Positions 49,515-60,221 of a DNA stretch of 64,000 nucleotides are shown here, in pieces. Under the pieces are notes generated by a model that was not told the DNA's origin, did no database searches, and saw only the letters and a program-made list of their open reading frames with translations. The position numbers and the translations under genes are program-made. The stretch is from Pelomyxa schiedti (lineage: Eukaryota; Evosea; Pelobiontida; Pelomyxidae): positions 187,840-251,839 of the forward strand of contig JAHLWZ010000423.1 of NCBI GenBank assembly GCA_020536535.1, in the 5' to 3' direction. Each line of letters starts with the position of its first letter. Position 1 is the first letter of the stretch.

Positions 49515-50011
49515 GTGCCAGGAAGTGCCAAAAAACAAAAAAAAAAAAGGGAGGCTTGTAGCCCACGTCAAGGTGCTGCTGTGACGAGAATGAGGCCTCT
49601 TAGGACTCCCACAGGATACGCATGCCTGAGTATCTCTACTTCGAACTTGCATGCCACTCCAGTACTGTGTGTGGAGGAGGCTGATGCAGAGTCTATGGAC
49701 TCCCCAATGGGTATTGCGGAGTGACCTGTTTTGTTTCTTGGTTATTATGTTGTTGGAAAAACCTGGAAGTACAAACCGTAGATGTGGCTTGCAGTTTGAA
49801 CTTGCACAAAGAGGTGCTGTCTCACATAGTACTCTGGGTCAGGTACATGGGCAAGGAGCTGTGGTATATCTCGGTCTGCCCAACACAAGCCTCCAGTTCC
49901 TTCAGCACCTCTAAGAGTGTGTTAACTATTCATTCTAGTATAGTTCGCATTATTACGGGGTGCTCGGGCGTGATTGCCAGTTTCTTTCTGGATTTAAAAA
50001 CGGGGCTCTGA
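49515..50011 (+). CDS. Hypothetical small protein (two exons)
   Basis: A basic start (MPGSAKKQKKKREACSPRQG) leads to VLCVEEADAESMDSPM. A GT-AG intron (about 49710-49779) joins in phase to DVACSLNLHKEVLSHIVLWV, then YMGKELWYISVCPTQASSSF. The second exon has the alternating hydrophobic pattern of a small beta-sandwich, vaguely like proteasome assembly chaperones (PSMG3/PSMG4), but I cannot confirm that. It occupies an otherwise empty gap between two leftward genes. I cannot exclude that it is non-coding. Confidence 0.35.
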
Positions 50012-50065
50012 ATAAAAGTACGAGATCTTCATAAGTATGAGGGTTGTACAAAGTTATAAAAACTG

Positions 50066-52573
50066 TTAACCTGTTGCAGGTGGAGCAAGGTCTTCAGGTG
50101 TTGATTCGGAGGTTGGTGGGGTAGCTGAGGCTGATGCGGTGGAAGTGGTGGAAGTGGAAGCTACTGTAGTCGACATTAATGAAGGATGAAGTGCATTAGC
50201 AGGATAAAGAACAGCTGTAACACTCGTGATAGTGATGGAGAAAGGAGTCTCCAACAAAGGTGACGGCGCAAGCTGAGTGGTGGTAGTAAAAACACTAAAT
50301 ACAGGACTGTGATCACTTGACGTCAGCAAATCACAACAAAAATATTGTTTTTGCTCAAGTGGTGCCGCCCCTGGAAGAGTTTTCCACAGTACCCTATCAC
50401 ACCATGCTGGTATGCGCTTCTTCTATTAAAGACGTAAGCTTGATTCTAGTTAGTATTAAACGTCTAACCTTTCCTCCAGTGTCATAATCGCGCGTGCCCA
50501 CATGATATTTATATGTAGGACGGAACAGCAGCTCCCCTTCCTGGAAACCGTAGAACACTGCGTTTTTCGCTCTCTGAGCAATTAACTGATCTGCCTCAAC
50601 CAAATGTCGCCAATCAGAGTTTTGAATAAGTTCTAAGGTCTTTTCCTTGGAGAGGTCAATCCTTGTTGATGTGAAAAAATGAAAGGTATTACGGCTTGTT
50701 ACCGGTAGTTCAGATCACCACACCAAATAACGTGGTCAAACTGTTGCAAAATATTGAATTTATTCATGCCCAGGTCCAAATTACTGGCTATAGTGTGAAA
50801 ATGTTTATTACGTTCATCAACTCGGCTCTGGTTCATGTAAAAAAAGGAAAAAAGTTTAAAGGTTCTCACCTGATGGGCAGCAAGGTGTGACCCAATGAAG
50901 CAGAAGCTAGTATCATGGAACTGAAATGCCACTGCTGTTGAAGGGTTATTTACTTTTTTAGTTGAAAAACCATTCTACCAACAGCTCCCTTGTTGCCCAA
51001 AACAGTGGCTATTCCGGTATTTTCTGAGCTGTGCTGTATTCAAGTTATGGAGTGCCAGAAGAGTTTTAAATTACCTCAATATTTCTTATCTTCGCTATGT
51101 GAGAATTGTGAACAAAAACGGCCATCTTGACAGTCAAAATTGAAACCACTTTTGTTTGCACGATTAGAGAATTTAGATAACTTACGTGCACACAAACATA
51201 CGCACATTCAAGCCGTAAATAATCAGCACCAAGGTGCTCAATCACTTTTTCGAAGAGACTTTCGTACATGCACTCCTGAGCACATACAACGACAATATCA
51301 AAGTGATGTCCAGTGGGAATCCATAAAGAGACTGGTTGTTGTGGAGCAGCTCCACCTTGACCAAGGTAAAGTTAGATACTAGTGGGAAACTGCACGCAGA
51401 GACCACACCCATATTCCAGGTCCCTACGAAAATTTTTACTTGTTCCACCCGAGGCATCTTGATGTACCTTAGGACACCTTCTATATAACTGAAAGCTCTA
51501 CCTTTGTAGTCAACATCATATTACATTGCCCAAGCCAACAAAGCCCGTAAAATCGCTCTCGTTGAACTTGGTTTATGAAACAGAGGTTCACATCATCAGT
51601 TGTTCTCATTCGCAGGGTTACTTTCCTTGGGTCTGTCTCCGATCTTCAGAAAGAGACCAATTAAACTAGGCGAGGCCAGCTAAGTGTATACCTTACAGCT
51701 TGCAAAATTTGAGAGAATAACCACTGCTCTTTGTTTTTGTGTCGGACTTTGCAAAATCGAGTTATAATGCCGGTAGATAAATTGACTATGGGAATGTTAC
51801 CCAAGTTACTTTCCCAGTTAAAGAGAGAGGGGAAAAGCCTTCGAGGGATCGTTTTTTCCGTGTAGTACCAATCCACACTTCAAAGGGAAAAATGTGAGCC
51901 TGTGAAAGGGTAATTTTATTTTTGAATTGGGATCAGTCTACCAGAATCCTATCTTGGAGTTTGATATAGAAGCTTGCCAGTCGGTGCTGCATTTTATTTT
52001 CCTCTGTAAGAAACAAAAAAAAGTCCCAAGAAGATGAGAAACCTTCACTTCAGCCGACTTTTCCTCAGTGGCCAAACTGGCCTTCATACCAGGAGGGGCC
52101 ATGCTCACTGATTTTCCCGCGGAGCCCAGTTTCCCATCATGTACAATTTTGTCGCCTCCGCTCGCGTCAGTACCGGGTGCGGTCGGTACCAACGGCTCGC
52201 TTGTAGAAATCAGCGTCACTTTTGCCGCCGATTCTCCTCCCGTTTCGCTGTTATCGCTCGTACTAGTGCTAGTAGTAGTAGTAGTCGTTGACGTCGTAGT
52301 AGCCGTGTGTGGTGTGGAGTTTTCTGCGTGATTTTCTTCAGCGGCCGCCGTTGTGCGGTGCGGCGATTGTGACTTCCGCGTCGCGCGTTCAGCCGTAGCA
52401 GATCCGCCCGACGAGGGGGCGGCGGCATCTCGCGCTGCCGATGTGCCATCTGCGGGAGAGGAAGGAGATCTCTTGCGCGTTTTTGCAGATCCAACGTTTG
52501 CTGTCGATGGATCCTTTGGCACAATGGGAGCGTAGTGCCGCCTCGCTCCGGAGTGACGATCTCCGGACGACAT
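50066..52573 (-). CDS. Inositol polyphosphate 5-phosphatase (with disordered leader and PH-like region)
   Basis: Start ATG 52573 (MSSGDRHSGARRHYAPIVP). A Ser/Thr/Ala-rich disordered leader is followed by a PH-like beta segment (FNWESNLGNIPIVNLSTGII, then KNKEQWLFSQILQAV). The catalytic domain begins VKIFVGTWNMG and contains VVVCAQECMYESLFEKV, GNKGAVG, FCFIGSHLAAHQ, HVIWCGDLNYR, IPAWCDRVLW and LTSSDHSPVFSVF. Every signature motif of the Mg-dependent 5-phosphatase fold (Asn, Glu, Asp, two His) is therefore present. A Thr/Ser/Pro-rich tail ends it. It removes the 5-phosphate from PtdIns(4,5)P2, PtdIns(3,4,5)P3 or soluble inositol phosphates at membranes. No SH2, Sac or CAAX element is evident, so the INPP5 subtype is unresolved. 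Its start is 130 nt from the divergent Ras gene. Confidence 0.85.
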
Positions 52574-52703
52574 CGCGTGATTCGTTGGTTTTTTTTTTTG
52601 GGGTTTCGAACAACCAGTTTTCGGTTCTTCCCCCTTCAAAGAAACTCAAATCTGCACCTTTTTATTTCCTTTGATCTGGCTTGTGATTTTGAAGAACCAA
52701 TCA

Positions 52704-53464
52704 ATGGAATACAAGGTGGTTGTCGTTGGTGGCGGCGGCGTTGGAAAATCGTCGTTGACCATACAATTCATTCAGGGACACTTCATTGAGGGTGTGTGTG
52801 AGTCTATTGGTGGTTCACTTGGCTCCAATTGACCCAGTTGCTCTGTTTGTTGTTGTGCTTGCGGGGTGGTTTCCACAATTAGAGTACGACCCAACGATAG
52901 AAGACTCGTACCGCAAAAAAGTAGCAATTGACACTGAGGAGGAATCCCTGATTGACATCCTTGACACTGGTTGATAGTTTTGCCTTTTGTGGAGCTATCT
53001 TGTTTCTGACTTTTACCTTGTATGTGTTGCTTATGTGTAGCTGGACAGGATGAGTTCAGTGCCATGAGGGACCAATATATGAGAACTGGCCAAGCATTTT
53101 TGTGTGTATATGCCATTAACGCTCGATACTCATTTGATGAGATACGGACATACAGGTAATATCACTACTTTTTTCCATGTTTAATTTATGCAACAGGGAG
53201 GTAATACTCAGAGTTAAGGATGCAGACACAGTGCCAATGGTTATTTGTGGCAACAAATGCGACCTTGACTCTGAGAGACAAATATCAACCATGCAGGGAA
53301 TTGAGCTGGCCAGGAGCTTCTGCTCCCCATTCCTGGAGACCTCCGCAAAGACAGCTTTTAATGTACAAAACGCATTCTTTGAGCTCATAAGAGAATACCG
53401 GCGATCACAACCTAAGAACGCAAAGAAAGTCGTGAACAATTCCAGCAAGTGCTCCCTCCTTTAA
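52704..53464 (+). CDS. Ras-family small GTPase with CAAX box
   Basis: Four exons. G1 is [14 protein letters not shown], switch [15 protein letters not shown] (effector region nearly identical to Ras), G3 [20 protein letters not shown]4 GNKCD and G5 ETSAK. The Gly at the Ras-12 and the Gln at the Ras-61 position are wild type. The C-terminus is basic (KKVVNN) and ends CSLL, a CAAX box whose final Leu predicts geranylgeranylation. An upstream Cys for palmitoylation is absent. It is a membrane-anchored molecular switch. The Ras/Rap boundary is narrow, but the switch I sequence favours Ras proper. Introns fall after HFIE, LDT and the TYR before EVILRV. Confidence 0.93.
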
Positions 53465-53623
53465 AACTCTGTACGAACGGATAGAATGTAAACACCAAGC
53501 ATTTTATGTATTAATAGAGTAGCCACCCGAGTCACAAAAGCCAAAACCCAAGCCAGAAAACTACTCAAACCCAAGTCGGTACCCTCGGGTTCTAGTAATC
53601 CAAAAAATTTTTTTTTCCGGTGT

Positions 53624-54668
53624 TCAGGTGTGTTGGCTGTTTGCAATGGTCTGTGGTGTGCGAAATTGCATTAAAAATGCAGGAGAATGTGTGTTAAGGT
53701 TGTTGTTGGGTTGGATTAAGGTAGAGTGAACAGACTGTGGTGAGACTGTGGGAGATATCAAGCCAGGAAAGGAAGAACTGGGAGGCACAACAAGATTAGA
53801 TGAGGCAGACTGAGGTGCGAAGTTTGATGACACAGGGTGAGGTAAAACAGGATTGGGTAAGACTGGGTTGGCTAAAACTGACTGTGTCAAGGCAATGGTA
53901 GACAATGCAGGGTGAAGTAAATCATGGGATAAAACAGGTTGAGGCAAAGTTGAAGGCAATGACACTGGGGTGAGAACAACAGGATGAGGTTCTATGGCTG
54001 GATTGGTGTTATTTTTTGCTTTTTTTTTTTGTGGCTGGGCTTTTTGTTGGGCTCTCAATTGGGTTATTATATCCTAATTTTTATTTAATATAATTCATAA
54101 CGAATTATTATAATACTGATTCCAAAGGCACAGTGGTTGTTGCATGATAAGGAAGGGCATGTTTCTTGGAGAATAACCTCCACCAGGTCTCAGAGCATTC
54201 AGGTACAGATGTTGGTACTGTCTCTGGGTTGTGTGTTAAAATGATGTGTTTAGCCTAGAATTTCATTACTCAGTGTTGTGAAAAACCTGAATTACCTGAG
54301 CTCGAATTTCAACTTGAGTGGGATGTTCATTTGCAGTTACTTTCTCATGCATCCAAGTGAGCAATTTGTCTTTTTGAGGGGGAGTCAACAATGGTGGTCG
54401 ACCTTTTTGGCGCAAAGGACGGCCATCCCGATGAGCAAAGAAAGCTCTATGTACAACTGCTTTATCAACACCATGAATACGACTTGCTTGTGCAAAGGAA
54501 ATTCCATTGTCAAACTATTTTCACATGTATAAGTATTAAAAAAATGATAGAATTAACAACAAGATGAAGGGCTAAAGCAAGCCCAGCAGGAGTGTCATCA
54601 ATATGAAACTGTGGAGGCACAACCAAAGCCCTTACTTGCTCATCGGTATACTTAGTCTTGCGACCCAT
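53624..54668 (-). CDS. Psq/CENP-B-like double helix-turn-helix protein, transposase-derived
   Basis: Start ATG 54668 (MGRKTKYTDEQVRALVVPPQ). After an intron comes a first helix-turn-helix (FDNGISFAQASRIHGVDKAV then VHRAFFAH). A second HTH of the Tc5/CENP-B type follows, with RPPLLTPPQKDKLLTWMHEK, VEIRAQAKHII and ETWWRLFSKKHALPYHATTT. This paired arrangement is the DNA-binding half of pogo/Tigger transposases. The DDE catalytic half is missing. Instead the protein ends in a Pro/Leu/Ser-rich tail with repeated VLxxPVLPxP phrases and QKKKAKNN basic residues. It looks like a domesticated DNA-binding protein or a truncated element. I see no terminal repeats around it. Confidence 0.62.
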
Positions 54669-54751
54669 GGTTTTGTTTTCGGTTGTCGATCAATTTTAAC
54701 AGAATCTGTTGATGCCGATCCCGGTTTAAAAATCCCGGACTTTTTTTCGTT

Positions 54752-57700
54752 ATGGGGAACGCCACGTCGCAAGACATCAACCACGAGGGTGAGCGGCACC
54801 GCGACGGCGACGGGGTGAAGCAAGACTACGGGAAGGCCTTGGCCCTGTTCAAACGAGCCGCGGCGGGGGGCAGCGGCGAGGCCCTAAACAACCTCGCTCT
54901 GATGTACCTCAACGGGCAGGGCGTGCCCAGCGACCCCTCCCGCGCCGCGGCCCTCTTCCAGGGCGCCTGCGACGCGGGCTGCCTCGACGCGATGTACCAC
55001 CTCGCCTGCCGCCACGCGGAGGCGGGGGCCATGGCCGCCGCCGCGGCCCTCGTGTGGCGGGCCTCGTGCTGCGGCGCCGGGCCCGAGGCCGTGCGCGCCC
55101 ACTCCCGCAGGGTCTACGACGCCGTGGGGGGCCGCGACCCGGGGCGGTGCGCGGAGCTGCTTCGGCAGGTGCTGGACGGCGGCGGGGGCTGCGCAGGGGA
55201 AACCGCCTCGCTCGCGGCGTGCTACCTCGCGGCGCTGCACCTGGCGGGAGGGGGCAAGGGCGGGGTGCCCAGGGACGGGGCGCGGGCCGCGGCGCTGCTG
55301 CAGCGGGCCGTGGACGGGGGCAGCGCCGAGGCCATGAACGCCCTGGGGATATTGTACGAGCGGGGGAGCCGGGGCTACGGAATCCCGCCGGAGATCGACA
55401 GGGCGGTGGGGCTCTACCAGAGGGCGGTGGATTCCGGAAGCACTTCCGCGCTGATCAGCCTCGCGTGGTGCTACAGGGATGGGCTGGGAGTGCAGCGAGA
55501 TGTGGGCAAGGCGGTGTCATTGTTTCAGACCGCCGTGGACCGCGGCGACCTGTGGGCTCTCAATGGCCTTGGGTGGTGCTACACATGTGGGGGTGAGGGC
55601 GTGAAGAGGGACTACAACACAGCGGCATCGCTGTTTCAGAGGGCTGCTGATGCCAGTTGCCCTGGGACTGGCCTGGGGTGGTGCTTACAACGTGGGTGGG
55701 GTGTGGAAAGGTGCACAATCAAAGCGGCTTCACTTTATGAAAAGGGTGTTTCTGCTGGAGAGCAGGGTTCTGTGTGGGGTGGTGGCGGGGAGAGGGGAGG
55801 AAGGGGACCCCTCGCAAAACCGGGTTTCACAGTGTTTCTGGGTTTTTGTTTGGAAAATGGTGAAGGTCTGGCTCAGGACACAGCCAAAGCACTTTCACTT
55901 TACAACGCGGCTGCAGAAAATGGAGAGTCCTTTGCCTTTGCCCACCTAGCCCTGAACTTGTTGCAAGAAGGTGGTAGCAGAGAAGCCAGTGCGGCAGTGT
56001 CACTTCTCAGGAGGGGTGTTGACTTTGGAGACCCCAAGGCGATGTTTCACCTTGGGATGTGCTTCAAAGATGGTGTTGGCGTTTCTCAAGATAAGTCTGA
56101 GGCATTTCACCTGCTCCAAAGGGCTGCAGGCCTCGGACATAAAGAGCCTTCAAAAATCCTCGCAACTCTGCCTCCACCATGCCTTCCGCCAAAACCATCC
56201 AAGACAGCGCCTAAACTTACTCCATGCACATCCACACAGGAGGTACTACAAATTCAAGAGCAGTCAATTCGAACCAAAACAACATCACCTGCGGCACCAC
56301 AGTTGCTATCAACACGTACACCCACTCCAACAACACAAAACGCAGAGACTGCAACTAAGGGAGCAGACACAACTTCCTCAAATCCTTCCAAACCCTCAAT
56401 TTTGGCCACACTTGCGCAAGATATTCTAAGCAGAGCACAAGAAGGCGATAATGACAATGACAGTGCCAACCCACAGAGTCAAATATCCAACATGGAACAA
56501 GTATGTCTCTGGCTTGGGTCCCTTGGCATCGATGAAGAGAGTTTGAATGTCATCAAAAACAATAAACTTGTGAACTATTCAGTGCAACAGTTGTGCAATC
56601 TTGGCATGGTTGGTGATGCAGAACTAGGGAAACTCATTGTGGAGGAGGTGCAAGCAAACCTGGCAAACCAACAAGAAGAAGAACCCCCACGTCAGCGGGA
56701 ATTTTTTGGTTCCACACAGCCACTTGCTGAGATGAATTACAAGTGCTTTGCATTCGTTGTTGGGAACGGATCATATTCTCAGTGTCCACTCACAAACACC
56801 ATCAACGATGCGCAGGCGATTGCTCAGGTTTATCTCTCAAACTTGGTTTTCTCCATTTTGTTCACTTTCTTTCACCAGCTACTCGAAACTAGATGCAAGT
56901 TCGAAGTCACATGCCACACAAACTTTCCAACACTCAAAGAATTCATCATTGCCCTGGAGGAATTCAAGAAAAAACTTAAGCAAGCCAAAAAGGCAAACAA
57001 TAAGGTAACCAATAAAGAAAATCACATCCCAAGTCATCTCATCCTGTTCTCCATTTGTCAGGTAGCAAGCATTTTCTACTTTGCCGGACATGGAAGGCAA
57101 CTGAAGGGGCACAACTTCCTGCTAATGACCAGTGACGAGTCTGCCTTCACCGAAAAAAATTTTGAGCAACTGAGGATTGCAGCACCCATGCTTGGGTCTG
57201 TTTTGGATGGAATCAAGAACTACTCTGATTTGACAATTGGAATTATGGATGCTTGCCGCCAATCTGATAGAAATGACGGACCCGAGGAGTTCCGGGTATT
57301 CCCCCTTTCATTTTTATTCACAACCAGCATGCCCACTCACTAACACAATTTTCAGACACGTGGATTTGGGCCAAAAGGAGGAGAACATTTGACTAAAGAG
57401 GATTTTCCTGTTGGCTGCATTGTTGTCTACCCCACTGGCCCAGGTTCGTTTCTTTTCTAAGTTTTCTCACACCTCCCACCTAATTAATAATATTTGTACA
57501 GGGGAGCTGACGGGTGACTCTTGCACTATCCCTCACAGGAAGGATCATGGATTTTTCACTGGGTGTTTTCTTGAGGGTGTGTTCCCCTTTCCAAAGAAGA
57601 AAAAAAATCAACACTACCCAAAGCAATGGATCTCGCCAGACCAGGGACACCCTTCACTGATATTATTGATGATATAATTGTGATGGTCCAGGGATTGTCT

Positions 57701-57760
57701 GATGGTAAGCAGAGCCCCTGGCTCTCAAAGAGTGTTGGAACCAGATTTTCTCTATTCTAA
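54752..57760 (+). CDS. Sel1-repeat / SAM / caspase-fold peptidase fusion, putatively N-myristoylated
   Basis: Start ATG 54752 gives MGNATSQDI, a good N-myristoylation motif (Gly2, Ser6). About ten Sel1-like repeats follow (for example YLNGQGVPSDPSRAAALFQG and WCYRDGLGVQRDVGKAVSLF). A Thr/Pro-rich linker leads to a SAM domain, about 56490-56670 (EQVCLWLGSLGIDEESLNVI to LCNLGMVGDAELGKLIVEE). The caspase/metacaspase-like domain starts CFAFVVGNGSYSQCPLTNTI. It has the catalytic His in YFAGHGRQL (57089-57091) and Cys in GIMDACRQSDRN (57254-57256), then FGPKGGEHL, GCIVVYPTGPG, HGFFTGCFLE and SDGKQSPWLSKSVGTRFSLF, ending at 57760. Several introns are in frame (for example 56828-56878 and 57003-57060). 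The catalytic dyad is complete, so an active cysteine peptidase is expected. Specificity (Asp, Arg/Lys or other) cannot be read. The 5' exon is exceptionally GC-rich. Confidence 0.82.
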
Positions 57761-58057
57761 GTTGAATACTGGATACCCTGAGCCTATCAGATTGTGAAAC
57801 TTTAAAACCTCCTGACTTAGTCACAGAGCTCCTGAACACAGTCCAAATTCTCATCTAAACCCTCTGTTAGTCAATGCCATGACTTGTTGTCATTCTTGTT
57901 ATGTTAGGAAACCCACAAGAAAATGAGTCCTCTTTGGCATAAATGAACAATTTCCTTTTGAGTTCACGCACGTTTTTTTTCTTTGGCATTCTCACTTCCC
58001 TGCTCTGCTGTCACCAGATCTCGGTTTTTTTCCGCACTTTCTCATCATAAAATTTTG

Positions 58058-59461
58058 ATGGGGTTGCTGGCTGACCCCGTGCGTGCGGCAAGGTTGTCGA
58101 CTTTAGTTGCGAGCACTTTGTCTCTGATAGCATCTGCTGCGACTGTTGTGTTCTACTGTTTGCCCTCGGGGAAGTTAACTGGCAAGAACGTGACAACAAA
58201 CAATGACCCCGCGAGGAGGCATAGCCCTTTCTTAAACATACAACATCGCTTGCTTTTAGTGGGCGTTGCTAATCTATTGTCAAAGGACAACACACACTGG
58301 TAATAAAATTGTAGCACGACTAGTTTTCTGTATGCAGACAGCAGATATGTTTTCATCCCTCTTTATGATAGCGTCTACTGTTATGCTTCTTTGGTTTCCC
58401 GAGCAGTATGCGAACAATTTCTAATAACTCGGTAATAAAGGGAAAAAAGATACTCACTTGGTTGTTGTGTCAGCTTACGCGCAGCAATTCAGGTTATGGT
58501 TTTGTCCAGTTTCGCATGGTCGACTGCTGTTGCATTCTATGTATTCAGGGACACCTCTTTTGCTGTTGGTGAGGTAGGACTCTCTCGTGACGTTAGGAGA
58601 AGCTTTTTACCAAATACTCACGTACCCTCACCTGCAAACAGACAGATATAGTAGCAACAGTTATTTATTCCAAAAGTTGTTCGATACTTCCTTGTGTCGG
58701 AAGATGGAATGCTGAATTCATTATTCTGAATGTTGTTATATGGGGGTTAACAGTGGCCTCTTCCATATACCTTGTTGCATCTGGTAACTTTATCGCGGAT
58801 GCAACGGGCTGGTATTTTCCGCTACATATACTCTCTACACTGACATTCACAGGTGCCACCCTGAATTGTTGCTACAGTGGATACTTTGGTACGCCCCGAT
58901 GATCATAGTTTTCTTGGTCAATTTAGTTCTGTACCTGCTTGTACTTCGAGCAATCAACAAAGTTTTCCGACATTTCAACTCTGAAGCATCAAAACTAAGG
59001 TAGGGACTCCCAAAATCAATCTCAGAGGGTGAAGGCCATTTAATATTAATGGTATTAGCTTACCTCTTTTGGTTCAAGACACGCCGTGAATCCTAAGATT
59101 ATTCTGTACTCAATGGTTATACCACTGTGCTGGGGATTCAGCCTAGCAAACCACATACAAATGACCGTCGATCCGACCCTGCAGTGGGTGTGGTTGTGGA
59201 TCTTGGGAGATGTAGCAGCCCCGCTCCACGGTACAGGGCGTATCTACTGTGAAGTCTCTAAAATTAATTATTAGGGTTTTTCAATTTTTGGGTGTACAGC
59301 ACAACGTCAAGTATTGTCAAATTTCCCTGTGGCCGGCACAAGGAAACCCCCACTGCTGATTCTACCCCTTTCCTCCCTGGTGAGATGGTAGGTGACAGCA
59401 GACCAATATTCCATGAGTCAGGAGACCTAGCCAGCCGTATTGTGTATGACTATGAACCATA
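58058..59461 (+). CDS. Seven-transmembrane receptor, cAMP-receptor-like (class E/GPR157-like)
   Basis: Start ATG 58058 (MGLLADPVRAARL). Helix 1 is LSTLVASTLSLIASAATVVF. After an intron come helix 2 (TADMFSSLFMIASTVMLLWF) and helix 3 (AAIQVMVLSSFAWSTAVAFY). Then come an extracellular Cys pair (SKSCSILPCVGRWNAE), helix 4 (FIILNVVIWGLTVASSIYLV), ATGWCHPELLLQWILWYAP with helix 5 (MIIVFLVNLVLYLLVLRAIN), helix 6 (IILYSMVIPLCWGFSLANHI) and helix 7 (LQWVWLWILGDVAAPLHG). The GWC...WILWYAP signature before helix 5 resembles Dictyostelium cAR and GPR157-like receptors. It is predicted to be a plasma-membrane receptor coupling to G proteins. The cytosolic tail is uncertain because two frames are possible after the last intron near 59231-59300. 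No ligand can be inferred. Confidence 0.68.
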
Positions 59462-59961
59462 AACTTCTTTGTTTAAACTGTAGAGTTTCTAAAACTTTTT
59501 TTTTTTGGTTGATTCAACTTGTCATTGTGTAATGGTAAGAGCCATAAGCCAGGGCACAGCTGCACATTGAAGGCTGACTTCTGTGGAATTGGATTGTGCA
59601 AGAGGTGGCAACAGTCTTCCCAGCCTCATATTAATCACCAGTGGGGGTGATTCATATCCCTTACTTTTGTGCTTAGAGACCAAACAGTGCGGCACGTGGT
59701 TTCCACGCACGTGGCGCGCCGTCAGGGTAGGAGACGACCACTCATGAGCGCTGTTTTTGGCCCCTTTCGCTGATAGAATAGAGCGTTGTTATGCTCTATC
59801 ACAATATTGTAGAGCGGAAAAAAGTCAAGAGAGAACCCAGTACCGGCAGAAGAGGGGCATACACACAGCACGTAATTTGGGAGTGCAGTTTGGAGCGGTC
59901 CCAGTGGGTGCATTTGGAGTTTGGTGCCTCCACGGCTTTTGAAACTCAAACTGCCTGTAGT
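59462..59961. other. Intergenic region between the receptor gene and the transposon
   Basis: About 500 nt with a T-run near 59505 and no convincing coding frame on either strand. Short inverted sequences occur (an imperfect hairpin near 59780-59805 with ATAGAGC and GCTCTAT arms). I see no terminal repeat of a second element. It presumably contains the receptor's 3' end and the transposon insertion flank. Confidence 0.45.
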
Positions 59962-60010
59962 GCATATCTGGAGCCCAAGGGCGGTCATTTTACATAGAGG
60001 AAAAACCACA
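59962..60010 (+). repeat. Left terminal inverted repeat
   Basis: A 49-bp repeat starting GCATATCTGGAGCCC and ending GGAAAAACCACA. It matches the reverse complement of 63827-63875 except for one base (A in the left copy, G in the right, at 59978). Confidence 0.92.
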
Positions 60011-60023
60011 TGATGTAATTTAG

Positions 60024-60082
60024 GGGCGGTCACCTATCATTTCCTGTGTAAAATGACCACCCTGGGGCGGTCATTTTACACT
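60024..60082. repeat. Left subterminal repeats of the transposon
   Basis: Three further copies of the GGGCGGTCATTTTAC core, or degraded versions of it, are arranged plus (60024, truncated), minus (60047, TGTAAAATGACCACC) and plus (60067). The adjacent inverted pair could form a hairpin. Iterated subterminal motifs are typical transposase binding sites. Confidence 0.75.
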
Positions 60083-60221
60083 TTGTATCCTGCAGTCAAA
60101 AACTCCAACCAGAGGTCCCACAGAGTGTTAAACAGGTTAAAAAAGTGTTTCCCCGCATTTTCCATCGGTCATCAGTTCTCAGAAAAAACTCCGAGCGAAA
60201 CTGTGGTGCCGGTTGGTGGCA

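Noticed and set aside
55054-55596. 180-residue Arg/Gly-rich open frame in the Sel1 exon
   Set aside because: It is an off-frame shadow of the GC-rich Sel1 repeats. The main frame has regular Sel1 periodicity.
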